Position numbers and translations under genes: made by a program. Below the pieces are notes generated by a model. The model had not been told where the DNA came from. It made no database searches and saw only the letters and a list, made by a program, of their open reading frames with translations. Shown here piece by piece: positions 25,844 to 33,885 of a DNA stretch of 45,695 nucleotides (its first letter is position 1; every line of letters begins with the position of its first letter). The DNA is from Pseudoselenomonas ruminantium. Lineage in GTDB: Bacteria > Bacillota > Negativicutes > Selenomonadales > Selenomonadaceae. The stretch spans positions 1 to 45,695 of the forward strand of contig SVBZ01000034.1 in NCBI GenBank assembly GCA_015058575.1, read 5' to 3'.

Positions 25844-27016
25844 TCAGGCTTGCGAAGCGGCCTGTTGGGCCTGCTGCGCAGAAATCTGCCGCAGTCCCGC
25901 ATGCAGCATGACCAATACGAATATCCATACCAGCACCATAAGCCCGGCTTGTGTGATAAGCGGCAGAAGATGCGAAAGCAGCGGCATATCCCAAAGGCCA
26001 TGCAGTACGATACATACCAGCAGGAATTTCAAGAAACGGAAATCCAAAAAGTGATCCACGCGCAGCGGCTGGCTGCCTTTGACCATTGCCAAGGCCGCGC
26101 CCGTGAGGCTTCCCCAAGCCACATGACCACCGAGCGCCAAAGCCGCACGCAAATAAAGCACCGCCAGACTGTTTGTCTTGGCGATATAGCCAGCTGTCTC
26201 AAAGACAGCAAAGCCAGCACCGACAGCCGCACCGATCAACAAACCGTTCAGGATATACTTCTTTTCTGACCCACGCAGGAAATAGGCAATGACGATGAGC
26301 TTGCCAATCTCTTCAGCAAAGCCGACCAGAAAGGTACTAGTATTGTTCAGCTTTTCAAAGCCGATGAAGCCATAGACCAGCATCGTCATAATCAACGATA
26401 TGACCCCACCGATAAAAAATATCTGCGTAGTTTCAAAGATACTGATGTTTCGCGGCGCATTGACTTCAAAAAAGAAAATCAAAGCTGAAAATGGCACAGC
26501 CAGAGCACCAATGAAAATAACTCCCGGTGCTGCCAGCTGATTGCCCATGGTCTGTGTCATGAACAGCAGGCAAGCCATTGTGACAGCCAGCACGAAAAAG
26601 ACACGTGAATAAAGCCACGGATGTGGCCAGTCTGTTGATACATACTGCTCCGGCGGCGTAGTTGCAGCCGTGCCATAGATGAAGATTTCCTCCGCCTCCT
26701 GCTTCGTGTGCTGGCGGAATACGCTTTCCACCAAATCCTTCATCTTAAGTTCAACGTGTTCCGTTCCTCCGGTCATACGGTTGACATTATCGATGAAAGA
26801 AGCCAGCGTACCTTTTTCTTGTGGCCGTGTCCACAGATAAGGTTGCTGCACCATCCCTTGCTGATACAGTGCGTGCGGATATTGCCACTGCTGTTGGTAC
26901 ATCATTGGCTGCGTTGCTTGCTGCGGCGGCATCTGAGCTATCACTGGCTGCCCGCAGGCAGCACAGAATTTCTCATCCCCATCCAGCTGCGAGCCGCAAT
27001 TCGCGCAGAACATCAT
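25844..27016 (-). CDS. Zinc-ribbon PrsW-family intramembrane metalloprotease
   Basis: A 390-residue membrane protein. An N-terminal zinc ribbon (MFCANCGSQLDGDEKFCAACG) is followed by a Gln-rich linker, a region of about 100 soluble residues, and then seven to eight membrane segments with PrsW-family motifs: EEIGK in FLVGFAEEIGKLIVIAYF, FET in GFAVFETAGYI, HVAWG, and HGLWD. In Bacillus, PrsW cuts an anti-sigma factor; here the target is unknown, but the adjacent membrane zinc-ribbon protein is a candidate partner. The start is set at 27016 because AGGGAGGG stands just before it. The gene is divergent from another zinc-ribbon protein gene. Confidence 0.85.
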   Translation of the reverse strand: MMFCANCGSQLDGDEKFCAACGQPVIAQMPPQQATQPMMYQQQWQYPHALYQQGMVQQPYLWTRPQEKGTLASFIDNVNRMTGGTEHVELKMKDLVESVFRQHTKQEAEEIFIYGTAATTPPEQYVSTDWPHPWLYSRVFFVLAVTMACLLFMTQTMGNQLAAPGVIFIGALAVPFSALIFFFEVNAPRNISIFETTQIFFIGGVISLIMTMLVYGFIGFEKLNNTSTFLVGFAEEIGKLIVIAYFLRGSEKKYILNGLLIGAAVGAGFAVFETAGYIAKTNSLAVLYLRAALALGGHVAWGSLTGAALAMVKGSQPLRVDHFLDFRFLKFLLVCIVLHGLWDMPLLSHLLPLITQAGLMVLVWIFVLVMLHAGLRQISAQQAQQAASQA

Positions 27017-27084
27017 GAATCCCTCCCTGATTCTCAAAAATCATTTGCTTGCTCCCTACCTTATCATTAAAAAAATTGAATGGC

Positions 27085-27130
27085 AATCGATTTTAATCGA
27101 TTTAACGGTTATCTAATCGAAGATTAATCG
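27085..27130. promoter_or_regulatory. AATCGA repeat cluster between divergent zinc-ribbon genes
   Basis: AATCGATT occurs twice, at 27085-27092 and 27095-27102, ten bases apart (one helical turn). TAATCGAAGATTA (27114-27126) is an inverted repeat, and TAATCG appears again at 27125-27130. The set lies between the divergent genes and overlaps a possible minus-strand -35 (TTGCCA near 27082-27087), so it looks like an operator for both. Confidence 0.55.
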
Positions 27131-27131
27131 C

Positions 27132-27160
27132 TGTCAAACAAACCATGTCTATTCTATATA
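27132..27160 (+). promoter_or_regulatory. Promoter of the plus-strand zinc-ribbon gene
   Basis: TGTCAA at 27132-27137, 17-base spacer, TATATA at 27155-27160, about 48 bases before the ATG, with the AATCGA repeats just upstream. Confidence 0.55.
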
Positions 27161-27207
27161 AAGAGCAAGTCTCGCTTGTAGTTCGTTTTGAGAAATGAGG
27201 ATTTTTT

Positions 27208-27759
27208 ATGTACTGTATGAATTGCGGGCAGCAATTACCCGCTGACACAAAATTCTGTACCAACTGCGGCGCAACCTGCACCAAACAAGCACCAGAGCAT
27301 CTGCAACCACCAGCGCAGCCTGCTGCCCCACAATTTGCACCACAGCAGCCGATGGCAGCCATGCCATATCCGCCTCAAGCCGGCGGGATGGCCGTCTGGC
27401 CTGGCATGATGGTCTCGTTCACCCCGGAGCAGACCACACTGCTGGACAAGGGCTGGACCCTTTGCCGGCTGGCCGTTGTCCTGCCTATTGTCATCGCCAT
27501 CCTCACATCCGGGCTGGAGAATAATGTGCTGCAACGCATTGCAACGCTATCCAGTCTTATCATGTACTGCACGGATAAAAGCTATCTCAAGCAAGTCGGC
27601 CTGCGCATGTCTGCCTGGTACTACCTGGCAATCATCCTCTGCCCGCCAATCTATCTCTATCATCGTGAAACACTCACGGGCAAAGGGCATGCCTGGTCCA
27701 TCGCTCTCGGCGTCATCTATGCCCTCGTCATCCTGTTCATCCTCGCGGTTATCCTCTAG
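27208..27759 (+). CDS. Zinc-ribbon membrane protein (183 aa)
   Basis: Starts MYCMNCGQQLPADTKFCTNCG, a zinc ribbon like those of its two neighbours. A Pro/Gln/Ala-rich linker follows (about residues 25-60), and then four hydrophobic stretches: LAVVLPIVIAILTSG, LQRIATLSSLIMYC, YYLAIILCPPIYLY and ALGVIYALVILFILAVIL. The ATG at 27208 is preceded by GAGGA. It faces the PrsW-type gene across a shared control region, suggesting common regulation. Function unknown. Confidence 0.8.
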   Translation: MYCMNCGQQLPADTKFCTNCGATCTKQAPEHLQPPAQPAAPQFAPQQPMAAMPYPPQAGGMAVWPGMMVSFTPEQTTLLDKGWTLCRLAVVLPIVIAILTSGLENNVLQRIATLSSLIMYCTDKSYLKQVGLRMSAWYYLAIILCPPIYLYHRETLTGKGHAWSIALGVIYALVILFILAVIL

Positions 27760-27776
27760 ATCATCCGCAAAAAAAC

Positions 27777-27815
27777 GAGCCTATCAGGCAGCTATCGATG
27801 CTGCTTGATAGGCTC
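27777..27815. terminator. Bidirectional terminator
   Basis: A 16-bp stem with one mismatch (GAGCCTATCAGGCAGC at the left arm) lies between convergent genes. The minus strand has GTTTTTTTG after it, so it ends the guanine deaminase gene; the plus strand tail (TTCGCG) is weak. Confidence 0.85.
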
Positions 27816-27837
27816 TTCGCGCAATATAAACTAAATG

Positions 27838-29169
27838 CTATTGTACGTAACGGCCAGCCACATAACGAGCGGTTATATCTTCGGGTGTGCCCTGATAAAG
27901 AAAATACTGCCACCGCTCTCTGACAGATTGATCCGCTAATACAGCGGGCGTCCGCACAACCAATAGATCTGCATCATATCCCGGCTCAAAACTGCCGACC
28001 TTCCCAAAGAAATTCCCGCCGCCTTTTGTCGCCAGATAGAATGCTTCGGGCAACGTCAATGCTTTTTCTTCAGGATGTTCCATAGCCCACACCTTGGAAA
28101 CCTGTATCGCCCGCACGATGACATGCGGCATAAACAGGTCATGACCAGCCCCGACATCGCTGCCCAGTGCCACCTTAGCGCCCGCCATCAGGAATCTGCG
28201 CACAGGCATGATGCCACTGGTAAGATTCAGATTGGATTCGGGACAGAAAACAGGATATACACCATGACGGACCAGGTCTTTGATTTGCTCCATATCCATA
28301 TGGATGCAATGCGCCATCAACGTCGGCGTCGTTCCATAGAGACCATAGTGCGCATAAACCTGCGGATAGTCGCGGATGGCGGGAAAGAGCTCTGCGCCCC
28401 ATTGGATTTCCCCCTTGTTCTCAGAAAGATGCGTCTGCACCGGGAGATTCTCCCGCTGCGCCAAATCACCGAGATTCTGCAAGAGTTTTGGCGTCACCGA
28501 TGGTGCAAACCGCGGGGTCAGGATGGGCCGCACCTGATCAGTCCAGACTGGTGCATGGACAAATTGCTCGGTTTCCGCCAAGGATGCCGCACTTGTTTCG
28601 CATAGATAATCCGGGGCATTACGGTCCATATTGACCTTGCCGACATAGGCGCCCAGCCCGCGCTTGGCCAGTTTCTGGGCCAGTATCTCGGCGCTCTGGC
28701 GATGGATAGTTCCATAAACCGCTGACCGCGTCGTCCCGCACTTCGCCAGCGCAGCCGCAAAATCCTCATATACACGTTCTGCATAGGCAGGATCGGAAAA
28801 CTTCTGCTCCTCAGGGAACGTATATTTTTCCAGCCATGTCAACAAAGACTCATCCATCCCCAGCCCTATCTGCCGGTATTGTGCCGCATGCACATGCAAA
28901 TCGCAGAACCCCGGCATAATGAGCTGGCCGCGGCAATCTTGCTTTTCCAGATCCGCATAGGCTGCGGGCAGCTCAGCATAGGTGCCCTGTACCTTGCCAT
29001 CCTTTACCACCAGATAGCCCTGCGGCAGGATTTTCGTCTCCCCACACGCTGGCGTATAGACAATATCCCCCTGTACCACAAAATCCCGTGCTGCCGCAGC
29101 TGCTGCCGATACCAGCACCAGCCAGCAAAGCAGGAACACCAAACACCCCAATCGAAAATGCCTCTTCAT
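27838..29169 (-). CDS. Guanine deaminase with a signal peptide
   Basis: An amidohydrolase that matches guanine deaminase closely: MPGFCDLHVHAAQY (metal His pair), LLTWLEKYTFPEE, GTIHRQS, GAYVGKVNMDRNAP, ILTPRFAPSVT, THLSENKGEI, PVFCPESNLNLTSG and ALGSDVGAGH follow in family order. The reaction would be guanine to xanthine plus ammonia. Unusually, residues 1-27 (MKRHFRLGCLVFLLCWLVLV then SAAAAAA) are a clear signal peptide, so the enzyme should act in the periplasm; the known family is cytosolic. The ATG has AAAGGAGG seven bases upstream, and no later start would spare the first strand. Length (443) is normal after removal. It is a single gene between terminators. Confidence 0.9.
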   Translation of the reverse strand: MKRHFRLGCLVFLLCWLVLVSAAAAAARDFVVQGDIVYTPACGETKILPQGYLVVKDGKVQGTYAELPAAYADLEKQDCRGQLIMPGFCDLHVHAAQYRQIGLGMDESLLTWLEKYTFPEEQKFSDPAYAERVYEDFAAALAKCGTTRSAVYGTIHRQSAEILAQKLAKRGLGAYVGKVNMDRNAPDYLCETSAASLAETEQFVHAPVWTDQVRPILTPRFAPSVTPKLLQNLGDLAQRENLPVQTHLSENKGEIQWGAELFPAIRDYPQVYAHYGLYGTTPTLMAHCIHMDMEQIKDLVRHGVYPVFCPESNLNLTSGIMPVRRFLMAGAKVALGSDVGAGHDLFMPHVIVRAIQVSKVWAMEHPEEKALTLPEAFYLATKGGGNFFGKVGSFEPGYDADLLVVRTPAVLADQSVRERWQYFLYQGTPEDITARYVAGRYVQ

Positions 29170-29223
29170 TCCCCAGCCTCCTTTGTTTCATAACCGTCTG
29201 ATTCTACCGCATTATTCAAGAAA

Positions 29224-29247
29224 GGCTGTGCATATTCCTGCACAGCC
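29224..29247 (-). terminator. Terminator of the mqn operon
   Basis: GGCTGTGCA-TATTCC-TGCACAGCC with TTTCTT after it on the minus strand, about 20 bases past the phosphorylase stop codon. Confidence 0.85.
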
Positions 29248-29268
29248 TTTCCACATTCGATTATTCAG

Positions 29269-30120
29269 TCAGCCCTTGGCCGATACTTCGTTATAAACGT
29301 CCTTGAGCAAGGTTTCCTTGCGAAGATCCAGGCACTCGCAATGCCGGTCATCAGCCGCAACATTCCGGATGGTCTCAAGGATGATTTCGCCGATCATCGG
29401 CGCATCGTCATAGAAGATATCCGCCATATCCTGATGTGACCACTTCTCGCGAATGCCCTCGCCATAGTTGACCGTAAAGTAAAGTCCCGCATAGCAGGCG
29501 CCAATTTCACGGGCCAGGTAGACCTCCGGCGCGATGCTCTGGCCGACGATATCGGCATGACCATTCATCATCGCTACCTCAGCCGGGCTTTCAAAGTGCC
29601 GGCCATCCGTTACCGCATAAGTACCGCGCGTGAATACGCGGCCAGTAAAGCGTTTTTTCGTCGCCTGGATTAATGCCTGCCGCATTTCAGGGCACAGAGC
29701 ATCCCGCATGATGAGCAAGTAACGGCCATCAAGCATGACATCCTTGCGCACCGAAAGATCGAGATAATCATCAGGAATGATGAAATCCCGCAAGTCCAAA
29801 AGTTTATTGACCGTACCGACACCTCCCTCGGAAATGATCCGTTTGACGCCAGCTTCGCGGAACGTCCAGAACACCTGGCGGCTCGCGTCAGCACGCGTGA
29901 CCCCCGAGCGCCAGCCGTGCATCTTGACAGTCAATACTCGCTTCTGCCCCACCCGGAACAAGCGGATAGCCGGGCTCATGCCATATGGCGTCTCAAAACG
30001 CAAGTTATCGGCAAGGATTTCAACGTCCTCATCCGGCAGATTGGCCGGGAAGTTGCTCGAAAGCGTGCCCGAACCGCCTACAACGGCATAGTCGGCTTTC
30101 GGTATCTTGATTTCACTCAT
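29269..30120 (-). CDS. MTAP/PNP-family nucleoside phosphorylase in the menaquinone cluster
   Basis: A 283-residue purine nucleoside phosphorylase of the MTA phosphorylase family. The phosphate loop VGGSGTLSS is near residue 15, and VTDGRHFESPAEVAMM, PEVYLAREIGACYAG and VNYGEGI are family segments. In human MTAP the base-contacting residues lie in the segment TDYDCW; here the aligned stretch reads VNYGEG, with Asn in the first Asp position and Gly in the second. An Asn there is typical of 6-oxopurine-using enzymes (PNP, methylthioinosine phosphorylase). It is the last gene of the operon after mqnC, 11 bases on. A role in cleaving futalosine or aminofutalosine is possible but not shown; purine salvage is the plain alternative. 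Confidence 0.85.
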   Translation of the reverse strand: MSEIKIPKADYAVVGGSGTLSSNFPANLPDEDVEILADNLRFETPYGMSPAIRLFRVGQKRVLTVKMHGWRSGVTRADASRQVFWTFREAGVKRIISEGGVGTVNKLLDLRDFIIPDDYLDLSVRKDVMLDGRYLLIMRDALCPEMRQALIQATKKRFTGRVFTRGTYAVTDGRHFESPAEVAMMNGHADIVGQSIAPEVYLAREIGACYAGLYFTVNYGEGIREKWSHQDMADIFYDDAPMIGEIILETIRNVAADDRHCECLDLRKETLLKDVYNEVSAKG

Positions 30121-30131
30121 TCTCTATCTCC

Positions 30132-31160
30132 TCAAAACCGGCGGATTACCCTGTACTCCGTATCACGCTGGGCGGGCATTCTGCCAGCGCCGCGAATCAG
30201 CTCCGCCATCTTATTGATGCTCATCTCATAGCGCGTACCCGCGGCACGCACGACATTCTCCTCAAGCATGATACTGCCGAGATCATCCGCGCCAAATCCC
30301 AGGGTCAACTGGCCAATGCGCTCGCCCTGCGTGACCCACGACCCCTGGATATGCTTGACGTTATCCATATAGAGACGCGTCAACGCCAGTGTACGCATGT
30401 AGTCCCAGCCCGTCGTTTTCTCTCCGCCAAGCTCGGTATTGCCAGGCTGATAGGTCCAGGTGATGAATGCACGGAAACCGCCCGTCTTGTCCTGCAACCG
30501 GCGGATCTTTTCCATATGCTCGATGCGCTGGGCCATCGTCTCACCAAAACCGATGACCATCGTCGCCGTGCTCTCCATGCCGATGCTATGCGCACATTCC
30601 ATGACATGCAGCCAGTCATCGGTCATGATTTTCTTCGGACTGACCCGCCGTCTTACCTCATCGACAAGTATCTCAGCTCCGCCGCCCGGCAGGCTCGAAA
30701 GCCCCGCTGCCTGCAAGCGCTTGAGCGTATCGAGAATCGACAGCCCTGCCTGCTGGGCAAAGTACTGGATTTCCGTCGCCGTGAATGAATGGATCGTGAT
30801 TTGTGGAAAGTTCTCCTTGATAAGCCGCAGCATATTCTCATAATATTCGATACCAAGGTCGGGATGCAACCCGCCTTGAATCATGACCTGCGTGCCGCCG
30901 GCCTCCGCCGTCTCGCGGACTTTAGCCAGAATTTCCTCGTATGAGAGCAGATAGGCATCCTTGTGCTCTTTGCGACGGAAGAACGCACAGAATTTGCATT
31001 CGTTCTTGCAGACATTCGTATAGTTTATATTGCGGTCAACGATGAATGTAACCGTATTGTCAAACAGCTTGCGGCGCACCGCATCTGCCTGCTGCCCGAG
31101 TTCAATCGGGTCGCCATGCAGCAGCAGCTCTTCGCCCTGTGCCGGTGTCAATCTCGTCAT
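30132..31160 (-). CDS. mqnC: Cyclic dehypoxanthinyl futalosine synthase
   Basis: A radical-SAM enzyme of 342 residues that cyclises dehypoxanthine futalosine in menaquinone synthesis by the futalosine route. The cluster motif is CKNECKFCAF (C-x3-C-x2-C) near residue 51, followed by GGTQVMIQGGLHPDLG, HSFTATEIQYFA, LPGGGAEILVDEVR and the C-terminal GERIGQLTLGFGADDLGSIMLEENVV. These are standard MqnC sequences. Its start overlaps the end of the upstream mqnE-like gene by four bases (ATGA type), which indicates translational coupling. Confidence 0.93.
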   Translation of the reverse strand: MTRLTPAQGEELLLHGDPIELGQQADAVRRKLFDNTVTFIVDRNINYTNVCKNECKFCAFFRRKEHKDAYLLSYEEILAKVRETAEAGGTQVMIQGGLHPDLGIEYYENMLRLIKENFPQITIHSFTATEIQYFAQQAGLSILDTLKRLQAAGLSSLPGGGAEILVDEVRRRVSPKKIMTDDWLHVMECAHSIGMESTATMVIGFGETMAQRIEHMEKIRRLQDKTGGFRAFITWTYQPGNTELGGEKTTGWDYMRTLALTRLYMDNVKHIQGSWVTQGERIGQLTLGFGADDLGSIMLEENVVRAAGTRYEMSINKMAELIRGAGRMPAQRDTEYRVIRRF

Positions 31161-32251
31161 GCTTTCACCTCTTGATAGAACGTATCGCGCTCGACAGGCT
31201 CATAGCCGGTCTCCCGTATCATCTTCTCGAGCATCTCCCGCGTAATACCAGTATTCGTCTTCGCCCCTGCGGCATGGATGATTTTCTCCTCGCCGATCGT
31301 GCCATCAAGATCATCAGCTCCGAAGCCCAGCGCCAGCTGGGCAATCGGCATCGTCAGCATGATCCAGAACGCCTTGATATGGTCGATGTTGTCAAGAATC
31401 AGCCGTGCCAACGCCAGCATCTTCAAATCTTCCCACGAACCTACACGCCGCAGATCATATTCCTCGCCCAGCTTCGTATTGCCCGGATGGAACGGGAATA
31501 GCATAAATGCCTGGAAGCCGCCCGTCTCCTCTTGGATATCGCGAATAGTTATAAGATGCTGCAGCCGTTCCTCAATGGTCTCGACATGGCCATACATGAT
31601 TGACGCATTCGTGCGGATGCCAAGGCTGTGTGCTGTCTTCATCGTCTCAATCCACTCAGCAGCCGTCGCTTTTTTCGGACAGATGATCTGCCGCACGCGA
31701 TCCGCAAGGATTTCTGCACCGCCTCCCGGCAGGCTATCAAGCCCTGCCGCCTGCAGGATTTCAAGCACCTCACGGATGGATTTTCCCGTCAGCTTCGCAA
31801 AGTTCACGATTTCGACCGGCGTGAACGCCTTGACATCGGCTTCGGGCAATGCCGCTTTGACCTGCCGCACGACATCAACATAATAAGCAAACGGCTTGTC
31901 TGGATGCAGCGCCGAGACGATATGGATTTCCGATAGATTCCTGACCTGCTGCGCTTCGGCAACGATGCGCGCGATGTCCTCGGACTCCAGCGTAAAACCG
32001 CGTTTATCGCCTGCTTCGACCTGGAACGCACAGAGCGGACAGTTCGCACTGCAGATATTCGTCAGATTGATATGGCGGTTGACGGTATAGAACACCTTAC
32101 GGCCACTCTTTTTTTCCTTAGCCTTGCGCGCGCAAGCCGCGAGGAATAAGATGTCATTGTCCTCGTAGAGTGCCAGCGCGTCCTCAAGGCTAAGGCGCTC
32201 GCCGCGCTCGGCTTTAGCGCGGGCTGCAACGATATTCTCCTTCAATTCCAT
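31157..32251 (-). CDS. mqnE: MqnE-family aminofutalosine synthase (paralogue 1)
   Basis: A 364-residue radical-SAM protein of the MqnE/CofH group. The cluster motif is CSANCPLCAF near residue 68, later SALHPDKPFAYY, VKAFTPVEIVNFA, LPGGGAEILADRVRQIICP and LALGFGADDLDGTIGEEKI. MqnE joins the adenosyl radical to 3-enolpyruvylbenzoate to make aminofutalosine. Its neighbour upstream is a second full-length MqnE-like gene 20 bases away, and the two differ at many sites (for instance CPLC here against CKFC there). Which is the true MqnE cannot be told; one could have another substrate. It overlaps mqnC by four bases. Confidence 0.85.
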   Translation of the reverse strand: MELKENIVAARAKAERGERLSLEDALALYEDNDILFLAACARKAKEKKSGRKVFYTVNRHINLTNICSANCPLCAFQVEAGDKRGFTLESEDIARIVAEAQQVRNLSEIHIVSALHPDKPFAYYVDVVRQVKAALPEADVKAFTPVEIVNFAKLTGKSIREVLEILQAAGLDSLPGGGAEILADRVRQIICPKKATAAEWIETMKTAHSLGIRTNASIMYGHVETIEERLQHLITIRDIQEETGGFQAFMLFPFHPGNTKLGEEYDLRRVGSWEDLKMLALARLILDNIDHIKAFWIMLTMPIAQLALGFGADDLDGTIGEEKIIHAAGAKTNTGITREMLEKMIRETGYEPVERDTFYQEVKA

Positions 32252-32271
32252 GTAGCCTCCTGCCTTTCGTT

Positions 32272-33369
32272 TCAGTCAAACTTGCGGATGATATTGAAAT
32301 TGCAATCGCACGAAGCAGGAATACGCCCCGCTTCCTTGACAATGCGGATAATCTGGTTCTCTGACAACGCCGTCGGGCTCGTCGCACCAGCATCGTGCAG
32401 GATTGTCTCCTTGTGTACCGTCCCGTCGATATCGTTGGCGCCAAAGCCTAAAGCGACCTGTGCTACCGGCACGGTCAGCATGACCCAATAGGCCTTGATA
32501 TTCGTGAAATTGTCGAGCAGCAGCCTTGAAATCGCCATCGTGCGCAAATCGTCCCATACACTCGTCTGCTTGACCGATTTCCCCAGCTCGGTATTCTTCG
32601 GCAGGAACGGGAAACAAATAAACGTCTGGAAGCCGCCCGTCTCATCCTGAAGCTCACGCAGCCGCAGCAAATGATCGACGCGCTCCTCGATGGTCTCGAT
32701 GTGCCCGTAAAGCATGCTCGCATTCGACTTGATGCCGAGCTTATGCGCCGTGCGTGCTACCTCGAGCCACTGATCAGCCGTCGCCTTACCGGGGCAAAGC
32801 TCCCCGCGTACGCGATCCGAAAGGATTTCGGCACCACCGCCCGCGATGGCCTGCAAACCACCCTCATCGCGCAAACGCACCAGCACCTCTTCGATGGAAA
32901 GCCCCGAGATCTCACTGAAATGGGTAATTTCCACCCCCGTGAACCCCTTGATATAAAGCTGCGGAAACGTCTCATGGAGCGCCTTGACGATGCCAAGATA
33001 ATGCTCAAACGTCCAGGTCGGGTGCAAACCACTGACGACGTGCAGCCCCGCCAGATCCGGGTCTTGCATCGCATCCCGCACCACAGCAATGGCCTGTTCC
33101 TTGCTCATCGCATAGGCGCCCTTATCATCCTCATCGCGGCCAAACGCACAGAACTTGCAATGCGACGTGCAGATATTCGTAAGATTCACATGACAATTCA
33201 CATTGTAGTAAACGATATCCCCGCATTTTTCCTTGCGGACATGGTCGGCCATAGCACCAAGCCAGGCAATGTCCGGACACTGGAACAGGCGGATACCGTC
33301 CTCACGGCTGAGCCGCTCCCTGCGCATGATTTTTGCCTCGATATCCCGATAGATTTCCGCTGCTAACAA
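32272..33369 (-). CDS. mqnE: MqnE-family radical-SAM protein (paralogue 2)
   Basis: A 365-residue radical-SAM protein, first gene of the mqn operon. CTSHCKFCAFGRDEDDKG near residue 67 is the cluster motif and looks most like ordinary MqnE; VSGLHPTWTFEHYLGIV, GFTGVEITHFSEISG, IAGGGAEILSDRV and VALGFGANDIDGTVHKE follow. It has all features for activity, and the paralogue downstream is equally intact, so neither is a decayed copy. The TATAAT at 33427-33432 (minus strand) is its likely -10 box, and GGAGGGA precedes the start. Products for the other futalosine steps (MqnA, MqnB, MqnD) are not in this window. Confidence 0.87.
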   Translation of the reverse strand: MLAAEIYRDIEAKIMRRERLSREDGIRLFQCPDIAWLGAMADHVRKEKCGDIVYYNVNCHVNLTNICTSHCKFCAFGRDEDDKGAYAMSKEQAIAVVRDAMQDPDLAGLHVVSGLHPTWTFEHYLGIVKALHETFPQLYIKGFTGVEITHFSEISGLSIEEVLVRLRDEGGLQAIAGGGAEILSDRVRGELCPGKATADQWLEVARTAHKLGIKSNASMLYGHIETIEERVDHLLRLRELQDETGGFQTFICFPFLPKNTELGKSVKQTSVWDDLRTMAISRLLLDNFTNIKAYWVMLTVPVAQVALGFGANDIDGTVHKETILHDAGATSPTALSENQIIRIVKEAGRIPASCDCNFNIIRKFD

Positions 33370-33426
33370 TCCATTCCCTCCAAAATCTATAATTTATAGG
33401 AAAGCCGTTTCTATTCATATCTATTA

Positions 33427-33432
33427 ATTATA
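33427..33432 (-). promoter_or_regulatory. -10 box of the mqn operon
   Basis: TATAAT on the minus strand about 57 bases upstream of the first mqn gene. The -35 position reads CTGCAA at 17 bases, a weak match. Between 33433 and 33528 I see nothing else of note. Confidence 0.55.
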
Positions 33433-33528
33433 ACATCTATTGGTTACATTTGCAGACATTTATCGTTCGTTTTCATCTTCTCAGCAGAAAATAATAGTTT
33501 CCTTAATCAACTTTTAACAGCCTCCACC

Positions 33529-33556
33529 TTGTTTTCTAAGTCAACCGCTCTATACT
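33529..33556 (+). promoter_or_regulatory. Promoter of the small secreted protein gene
   Basis: TTGTTT at 33529-33534, 16-base spacer, TATACT at 33551-33556. The 80-base leader that follows holds the small hairpin CTCAA-GGA-TTGAG (33591-33603), then AAAGGAGATG before the start. Confidence 0.6.
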
Positions 33557-33642
33557 GTTAACTGTAGTCAGGAACGACACCTACACCAATCTCAAGGATT
33601 GAGGGTTCAACGACTATTTTTACCAAAGGAGATGAACATACC

Positions 33643-33885
33643 ATGTTCCGTAAGAAAAGCTTGAAAATCACTACCGCAGCGGTTCTGGCCAGCTTCGTAA
33701 GCCTCGGCATCTTCAGTGCCACGGTCTCCGAGGCCAGCCCGCGCCATCATCAGGAATTTGGCCCCCGCTATGAGGTCCAGGAGCTCTCGCACCGCTCCCA
33801 TCCGAAGAAATACTCCGAAGGTGAGCGCAATACTGCCGCCATCATCGGTGCAGTAGTCGGTGCCGTCATCGCTAAGAACACCTGA
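33643..33885 (+). CDS. Small exported protein (80 aa)
   Basis: Not recognised. Residues 1-31 are a signal peptide (FRKKSLKITTAAVLASFVSL then GIFSATVSEAS). The mature part of about 50 residues is rich in His, Arg and Lys (PRHHQEFGPRYEVQEL, HRSHPKKYSEGER) and ends with a glycine/alanine-rich segment (AAIIGAVVGAVIAKNT) that looks like a short glycine-zipper, so it may associate with a membrane. The ATG follows AAAGGAGATG, and a promoter and leader precede it. His-rich sequence suggests metal or acid binding, but that is only a guess. Downstream, 33886-34075 contains no gene, only the hairpin AATTCTTC/GAAGAATT at 34017-34038. Confidence 0.75.
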   Translation: MFRKKSLKITTAAVLASFVSLGIFSATVSEASPRHHQEFGPRYEVQELSHRSHPKKYSEGERNTAAIIGAVVGAVIAKNT

